DNA of 64,000 bases from Ga0077527 sp964486865 (GTDB taxonomy: Bacteria > Pseudomonadota > Gammaproteobacteria > Burkholderiales > SG8-41): assembly GCA_964486865.1 (NCBI GenBank), contig CAZAOZ010000003.1, forward strand, positions 52,920 through 116,919. The letters run 5' to 3'. A program made the position numbers and the translations under genes. Position 1 is the first letter of the stretch; each line of letters opens with the position of its first letter. The notes below the pieces were generated by a model. That model worked only from the letters and a program-made list of their open reading frames with translations. It was not told the DNA's origin and did not search any database. This document shows, in pieces, positions 59,734 through 64,000 of this stretch.

Positions 59734-61647
59734 ATGAACGCAATTGAACCAATTCCGCATGATCACAAATCCGTTGCAACGGGTACCCGGCTGCTGGCGC
59801 AGCTGCGGCCATATCGATCGCATGCAAGCGTTATTTTTCTGTGTCTGATGTTCTGCGTGATCATGTGGGGTGGACTTTACGTACATATCAACCTTGAGCG
59901 CGAGCGCATCATCGAAAGCAAGCAGATGGAGAATGACAATCTGGCCACTGTGTTCGAGGAGCATGCCGTCAGAACCATCCGCGCAGCCGAAATCACCCTC
60001 AGGGAGATTGCCTCCGAATACCAACGACTGGGCAAGAAATTCGATCTGATCCTATACGCGAAGAGCCGCAGCACTTACCTCGATCCCTATCTCGGAATAA
60101 GCATCATAGATGAAAAAGGCGATCGGGCTCTGGCAACCAATGTCTCGCCCAACAGGGTGAACGTGAGCGCAACCCCGGACTTCCAGCAGCAGGCCCGGAT
60201 CAATACGGAATCACTCACCATCAGCGTCCCGAGGCGCGGAATCCTTACTGAAAAATGGACCCTGTTCCTTCGTGTGGGCATGAAGAAGGCGGATGGATCC
60301 TTTGCCGGCTACGTGAGTATCGGCATGGATCCCACTTATTTCTCCAAGATCTACTCGGAACTCAATATAGGCAAGCAGGCGGTTGTGGCATTGGTTGGCC
60401 GCGACGGATTCCTGCGCGTGAGAACAATAGATACGGTGGTGAGCGCGGGCCAGAATGTCGCCACCAGTGAGTTGTTCAAAAAGCTCCAGGTTGCGGATCA
60501 GGGCAGTTACATAGCGCAGAGCACGCTGGATGGAGTAACCAGAATATTCAGCTATCGCGCCCTAAGTGACTATCCGCTGATTGTTGTGATCGGAACGTCT
60601 CAGACCGTTGCTTTGGCGGAGCACGAGAAACGTGCGTCCCGCTTCGTGCAAGGAGCCAGCGGCATCACTCTGGTCATCTTTTGTCTGGGGTTGTTTAGCG
60701 TGTTTCAGATCGAGAAATTGAAGCGTGCCGAAGGAGCTTTGCGCGCGCTTAATGCCGATCTGGAGGTACGCGTACAAAACCGTACTGCGGACCTGGGCCG
60801 CGTCAATGCGAAGCTGCAACGATCGCTGGACGACCTGCAGCGTGCGCAGGTGCACCTGGTGCAGTCGGAGAAGATGGCGGCGCTGGGCGGTCTGGTGGCA
60901 GGCGTGGCGCACGAGATCAACACGCCGGTGGGCGTTGGGGTGACGGCGGCCTCGCATCTGCAGATGATGGTGCGCGACGCCGGCGAGCGCTACCGTACCG
61001 GGCAGCTGACCCGTGGCGAGATGGAAGAGTTTCTCAAGAACGCCGACACGGCAACCCAGATGGTGCTGTCCAACCTCGGACGCGCAGCGGACCTGGTCCG
61101 CAGCTTCAAGCAGGTGGCGGTGGATCAGTCGAGCAATACGCGGCGGCAGTTCAGGCTCAAGGGCTATCTGGAAGAGGTGTTGACCAGCCTGGGTCCGACG
61201 TTGAAGAGAACCCGCCATGCAGTGAACATCGAGTGTGCGGACGAGCTGAGTCTGTACAGCCATCCGGGGGCGTATTCGCAGATCATCACCAACCTGGTGA
61301 TGAACTCGGTGATCCACGGCTTTGAGGGGATCGAAGCGGGTCATATCACCATCGCGGTAAGTGAGCAGCCCGAGGGCCTGCTGCTGCGCTACAGCGACGA
61401 CGGCAAGGGGATTGCGCCGGAGCACCTGAAGAAGATCTTCGATCCGTTTTTCACCACCCGGCGCGGGCAGGGCGGCTCGGGCCTGGGCCTGCACGTGGTC
61501 TACAACCTGGTGACGCAGACGCTCGGCGGCGCCATCACCTGCGAGAGCGCGCCTGGGCAGGGCGTCCGCTTTGAGATCAGGGCGCCGATGATGCCGGCGG
61601 AGCCGTCAATAACCGTAGCAAGGTTGCGGGACGCAGCCGTTTCCTGA
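59734..61647 (+). CDS. Cache-type sensor histidine kinase B
   Basis: The 637-residue kinase has a membrane segment near residues 31-50 (ASVIFLCLMFCVIMWGGLYV). A long periplasmic sensor of the Cache type follows (LGISIIDEKGDRALATNVSP, GFLRVRTIDTVVSAGQNV, FSYRALSDYPLIVVIGTSQ), then a second membrane segment at about 306-323 (GITLVIFCLGLFSVFQIEKL). There is no PAS domain. The coiled coil and kinase core (H-box VAHEINTPVG) are at residues ~355-606, encoded by DNA identical to kinase A. It starts 9 bp after kinase A, so two input types feed one output module. Confidence 0.9.
   Translation: MNAIEPIPHDHKSVATGTRLLAQLRPYRSHASVIFLCLMFCVIMWGGLYVHINLERERIIESKQMENDNLATVFEEHAVRTIRAAEITLREIASEYQRLGKKFDLILYAKSRSTYLDPYLGISIIDEKGDRALATNVSPNRVNVSATPDFQQQARINTESLTISVPRRGILTEKWTLFLRVGMKKADGSFAGYVSIGMDPTYFSKIYSELNIGKQAVVALVGRDGFLRVRTIDTVVSAGQNVATSELFKKLQVADQGSYIAQSTLDGVTRIFSYRALSDYPLIVVIGTSQTVALAEHEKRASRFVQGASGITLVIFCLGLFSVFQIEKLKRAEGALRALNADLEVRVQNRTADLGRVNAKLQRSLDDLQRAQVHLVQSEKMAALGGLVAGVAHEINTPVGVGVTAASHLQMMVRDAGERYRTGQLTRGEMEEFLKNADTATQMVLSNLGRAADLVRSFKQVAVDQSSNTRRQFRLKGYLEEVLTSLGPTLKRTRHAVNIECADELSLYSHPGAYSQIITNLVMNSVIHGFEGIEAGHITIAVSEQPEGLLLRYSDDGKGIAPEHLKKIFDPFFTTRRGQGGSGLGLHVVYNLVTQTLGGAITCESAPGQGVRFEIRAPMMPAEPSITVARLRDAAVS
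60798..61553 (+). repeat. 756-bp direct repeat, copy 2 (kinase core)
   Basis: Second copy of the kinase-core block, identical to 58887-59642. The two copies are in the same orientation and reading frame, so unequal recombination between them would fuse kinase A's sensor to kinase B's tail and delete 1911 bp in frame. Confidence 0.93.
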
Positions 61648-61667
61648 ACACGGGAAGGTGGGGTCAA

Positions 61668-62609
61668 ATGCTTATGAAAACAGTCATTCTGCGGCCCCTC
61701 GTAGACGAGGACCGCACCGCCCACGCCGCTTTGCTGCATCGCGCCTTCAACACCTGGTATTCGGCGCACGGCTGGCCTTCCGACTACTTTGGTTGCACGC
61801 CGGAGCAGGCGGGCATCTTCATGGATATCTACGGCGACATCAGCCCGGGAGGCAGTGTTGCGGCGTTTGATCCGCTGACCGGTGACATGATGGGCGCTTG
61901 TTTTTATCATCCCCGCGAGCGACATGTGAGTCTGGGCGTCATGGCGGTAAGCCCGGATTATTTCAAGCGTGGCGTCGGACGCGCGCTGGTTGACCACATC
62001 GTCCGGTTCACCGAAGAAAATCAATATCCGGCGCTACGTCTCGTCGGCAGCGCCATCAACATGGATTCCTTTTCGCTGTATAACCGCTCCGGTTTTGTAC
62101 CTCGCGGCAGCTATCACGATCTGATCATTCCGGTGCCGAAAACCGGTTTGCAGGTGAACTTCCCGCAACGCGAGCGTGTCCGTGAAGCGATGGCACTGGA
62201 TGTTGATGCGATGGCTGAGTTGGAGGAAAGCGTGAGCGGCATCACGCGGATCAACGACTACCGCTACGCCATCGACAATCCGCGCGGCGCGCTTCATGCG
62301 CTCGTGTACGACAACGGGCATGGTGGCATCGACGGTTTCATGATCGCGGTGAAACATGCTGCGCTTAATATGCTGGGGCCCTGCGTTGCACGGAATGAAA
62401 CGGCGGCACTGGCGCTGATTCTCCAGGCGACGGAGCATTACCGTGGCGCGGTGCCGCTGCTCGTCGTGCCGATGGACAAGCCCGCCATGGTGCACACCCT
62501 TTATGCGTGGGGCGCCCGCAATGTCGAGACCCATCTGTTCCAGGTCCGGGGCGAGTTCCAGCCGTTCAACGGCGTGAGCCTGCCCAGCTTTCTGCCGGAG
62601 ACCGGTTAA
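61668..62609 (+). CDS. GNAT-family N-acetyltransferase
   Basis: A 313-residue protein with an N-terminal acetyl-CoA-binding GNAT domain. The signature VSLGVMAVSPDYFKRGVGRALV includes the Q/RxxGxG/A-type loop, followed by LYNRSGFVPRG. The C-terminal ~140 residues form a second, GNAT-like half without an obvious acetyl-CoA loop. ATGs at 61668 and 61674 are both possible, after an AAGGTGGGG ribosome-binding sequence. It follows kinase B after 20 bp and may share its transcript. Substrate unknown. Confidence 0.8.
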   Translation: MLMKTVILRPLVDEDRTAHAALLHRAFNTWYSAHGWPSDYFGCTPEQAGIFMDIYGDISPGGSVAAFDPLTGDMMGACFYHPRERHVSLGVMAVSPDYFKRGVGRALVDHIVRFTEENQYPALRLVGSAINMDSFSLYNRSGFVPRGSYHDLIIPVPKTGLQVNFPQRERVREAMALDVDAMAELEESVSGITRINDYRYAIDNPRGALHALVYDNGHGGIDGFMIAVKHAALNMLGPCVARNETAALALILQATEHYRGAVPLLVVPMDKPAMVHTLYAWGARNVETHLFQVRGEFQPFNGVSLPSFLPETG

Positions 62610-62622
62610 CGCTGGCCGCCCT

Positions 62623-63825
62623 TCAGTTAAACGCAGAAATCCCCGTCTGCGCCCGCCCCAGCACCAGCGCGTGGATGTCGTGCGTGCCTTCCAGCGTGTT
62701 GACGGTTTCCAGATTCAGCATGTGACGGATCACCGGGTATTCGTCGGAGATGCCGTTGCCGCCCAGCATGTCGCGCGCGGTGCGGGCGATCTCCAGTGAC
62801 TTGCCGGTGGAGTTGCGTTTGAGCAGCGACACCATTTCCGGCGTGGCTTTGCCTGCGTCGCGCAACCGGCTGATGTGCAGGCAGGCGAGCAGGCCCAGCG
62901 CGATTTCGGATTGCATGTCGGCGAGTTTTTTCTGGATGAGCTGATTCGCGGCCAGCGGCCGGCCGAACTGTTTGCGGTCCATGGTGTATTGCCGCGCGGT
63001 GTGCCAGCAGGCTTCCGCCGCGCCGAGCGCGCCCCAGCAGATGGAAAAGCGCGCATTGTTCAGGCAACCGAACGGACCCTTGAGCCCTGACACGTTGGGC
63101 AGCAGGTTGGCTTCGGGCACGAACACGTTGTCCATGACGATTTCGCCGGTGGGCGAGGCGCGCACCGAGAACTTGCCTTCGATCTTGCGCGTGGACAGCC
63201 CCTCCATGCCGCGCTCGAGGATGAAGCCGCGAATCACGCCGCCGTCGTCCTTGGCCCACACGATCATGATGTCGGCGATCGGCGCATGGGTGATCCACAG
63301 TTTGGTGCCGGAGAGCCGGTAGCCGCCGTCGGCGCGGCGGGCGCGGCTGATCATGCTGCCGGGATCGGAGCCGTGGTCGGGTTCGGTCAGGCCGAAACAG
63401 CCGAGCAGTTCGCCGGTGACCATTTTCGGCAGATATTTTTTGCGTTGTTCTTCGGTGCCGTAGGCGTAGATCGGCGTCATCGCCAGGCCGCTTTGCACGC
63501 TGCAGGCGGAACGGAACGCGGTATCGACGCGTTCGAGTTCGCGCATGATCAGGCCGTAGGCGACGTAACCGATGCCGGCGCAGCCGTAGCCTTCGAGCGG
63601 CGCGCCGAGAAAGCCGAGTTCGCCCATTTCGCGCATCACCGCGCGGTCGAAAGTTTCGTTGCGGTTCCAGTCGCGGATGCGCGGCGCGAGTTTTTCCTGC
63701 GCATACTGGCGCGCGGTGTCGCGGATCATGCGCTCTTCGTCGGTCAGTTGCGCCTCGATCAGCAGCGGGTCATCCCACTGGAAGTGGCCGCCGGTGAGGG
63801 TTACGGATGCGTGGTTAATGGACAT
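62623..63825 (-). CDS. gcdH: Glutaryl-CoA dehydrogenase-like acyl-CoA dehydrogenase
   Basis: Oxidatively decarboxylates glutaryl-CoA to crotonyl-CoA in lysine, tryptophan and aromatic breakdown. The 400-residue protein has FQWDDPLLIEAQLTDEERMI, RSACSVQSGLAMTPIYAYG, CFGLTEPDHGSDPGSM, and KLWITHAPIADIMIVWAKD. It also has NTLEGTHDIHALVLGRAQTG, which carries the catalytic glutamate and is diagnostic of GcdH. Length is normal. It converges with the acetyltransferase gene, 13 bp away. A CoA-transferase partner is not in the window. Confidence 0.93.
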   Translation of the reverse strand: MSINHASVTLTGGHFQWDDPLLIEAQLTDEERMIRDTARQYAQEKLAPRIRDWNRNETFDRAVMREMGELGFLGAPLEGYGCAGIGYVAYGLIMRELERVDTAFRSACSVQSGLAMTPIYAYGTEEQRKKYLPKMVTGELLGCFGLTEPDHGSDPGSMISRARRADGGYRLSGTKLWITHAPIADIMIVWAKDDGGVIRGFILERGMEGLSTRKIEGKFSVRASPTGEIVMDNVFVPEANLLPNVSGLKGPFGCLNNARFSICWGALGAAEACWHTARQYTMDRKQFGRPLAANQLIQKKLADMQSEIALGLLACLHISRLRDAGKATPEMVSLLKRNSTGKSLEIARTARDMLGGNGISDEYPVIRHMLNLETVNTLEGTHDIHALVLGRAQTGISAFN

Positions 63826-63902
63826 GGTCTGCGGTCATAGTGATTTGGACGGAATTGTTATGCGGGGAATTACTCAGCGGTCGCCAACATAGGCGACAGC
63901 AC

Positions 63903-63983
63903 GTAGGGTGGGCAAAGCGCAGCGTGCCCACGCGGACACGCCAGCCGTTACATGGTGGGCACGCTGCGCTTTGCCCACCCTAC
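63903..63983. repeat. GTAGGGTGGGC palindromic element
   Basis: A perfect 29-bp inverted repeat: left arm 63903-63931 (GTAGGGTGGGCAAAGCGC...), right arm 63955-63983, with a 23-bp spacer. It lies upstream of the gcdH-like gene in the terminal 175 bp of the window. The rest of that stretch shows no gene. It resembles dispersed intergenic palindromes of proteobacterial genomes. Confidence 0.9.
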
Positions 63984-64000
63984 ATAAATAAGTCCTACAA

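Noticed and set aside
58657..61494. Two near-identical ~310-codon open frames antisense to the kinase cores
   Set aside because: Their similarity is simply the consequence of the 756-bp direct repeat; no family signature is visible.

Overview
The window is GC-rich chromosomal DNA from a betaproteobacterium, around its replication origin. Four things point there. The order parB-parA-rsmG-mnmG-mnmE-yidC-rnpA-rpmH / dnaA-dnaN-gyrB is the conserved proteobacterial origin block. The run def-fmt-rsmB-DUF4390-NtrY-like-NtrX-like is typical of Betaproteobacteria. The RuBisCO operon is laid out as in Cupriavidus-type autotrophs. Bug/TctC-type solute receptors are present. The order or genus cannot be decided from the sequence alone. 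No rRNA, tRNA or CRISPR array was seen.

Regions. 1-7179 (minus strand): chromosome partitioning (parB cut by the window edge, parA, two parS-like sites), tRNA modification (mnmG, mnmE), rRNA methylation (rsmG), membrane insertion (yidC), RNase P protein and ribosomal protein L34. 7180-12497: dnaA, a candidate oriC in the dnaA-dnaN gap, dnaN and gyrB. 12627-17557 (minus): a topoisomerase III, dprA and a LysM protein. 17668-24477: def, fmt, rsmB, a DUF4390 protein and an NtrY/NtrX-like two-component pair whose regulator has a decayed AAA+ domain. 24531-38751: CbbR and a long Calvin-Benson-Bassham cluster (red-type form I RuBisCO cbbLS, activase cbbX, fbp, prk, class II aldolase, transketolase, gap) running on into pgk, pyk and a second, class I aldolase. 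This covers carbon fixation and lower glycolysis/gluconeogenesis.

38912-50188 is accessory metabolism: a COG0523 GTPase behind a structured leader, an amidohydrolase, a cupin, the two parts of an aconitase X enzyme, two Bug receptors, an acyl-CoA dehydrogenase and a biotin-dependent carboxyltransferase. Palindromic repeats are scattered through it, along with a GxxExxY nuclease-fold gene framed by perfect 25-bp inverted repeats and a decayed BrnT/BrnA toxin-antitoxin locus. 50387-61647 holds an LpxR-like outer-membrane enzyme and a signalling island: an OmpR-type regulator, a receiver-PAS-GGDEF-EAL gene split by one in-frame amber codon, a receiver-HD-GYP phosphodiesterase, a PhnD-like periplasmic binding protein, and two tandem histidine kinases that share 756 bp of identical DNA encoding their kinase core. 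The window closes with a GNAT acetyltransferase, a glutaryl-CoA dehydrogenase-like gene and a perfect 29-bp inverted repeat.

The most unusual items are the GxxExxY inverted-repeat element together with the three CACAGAG hairpin repeats, the identical kinase cores, the amber-split c-di-GMP gene, and the hairpin leader upstream of the COG0523 gene.
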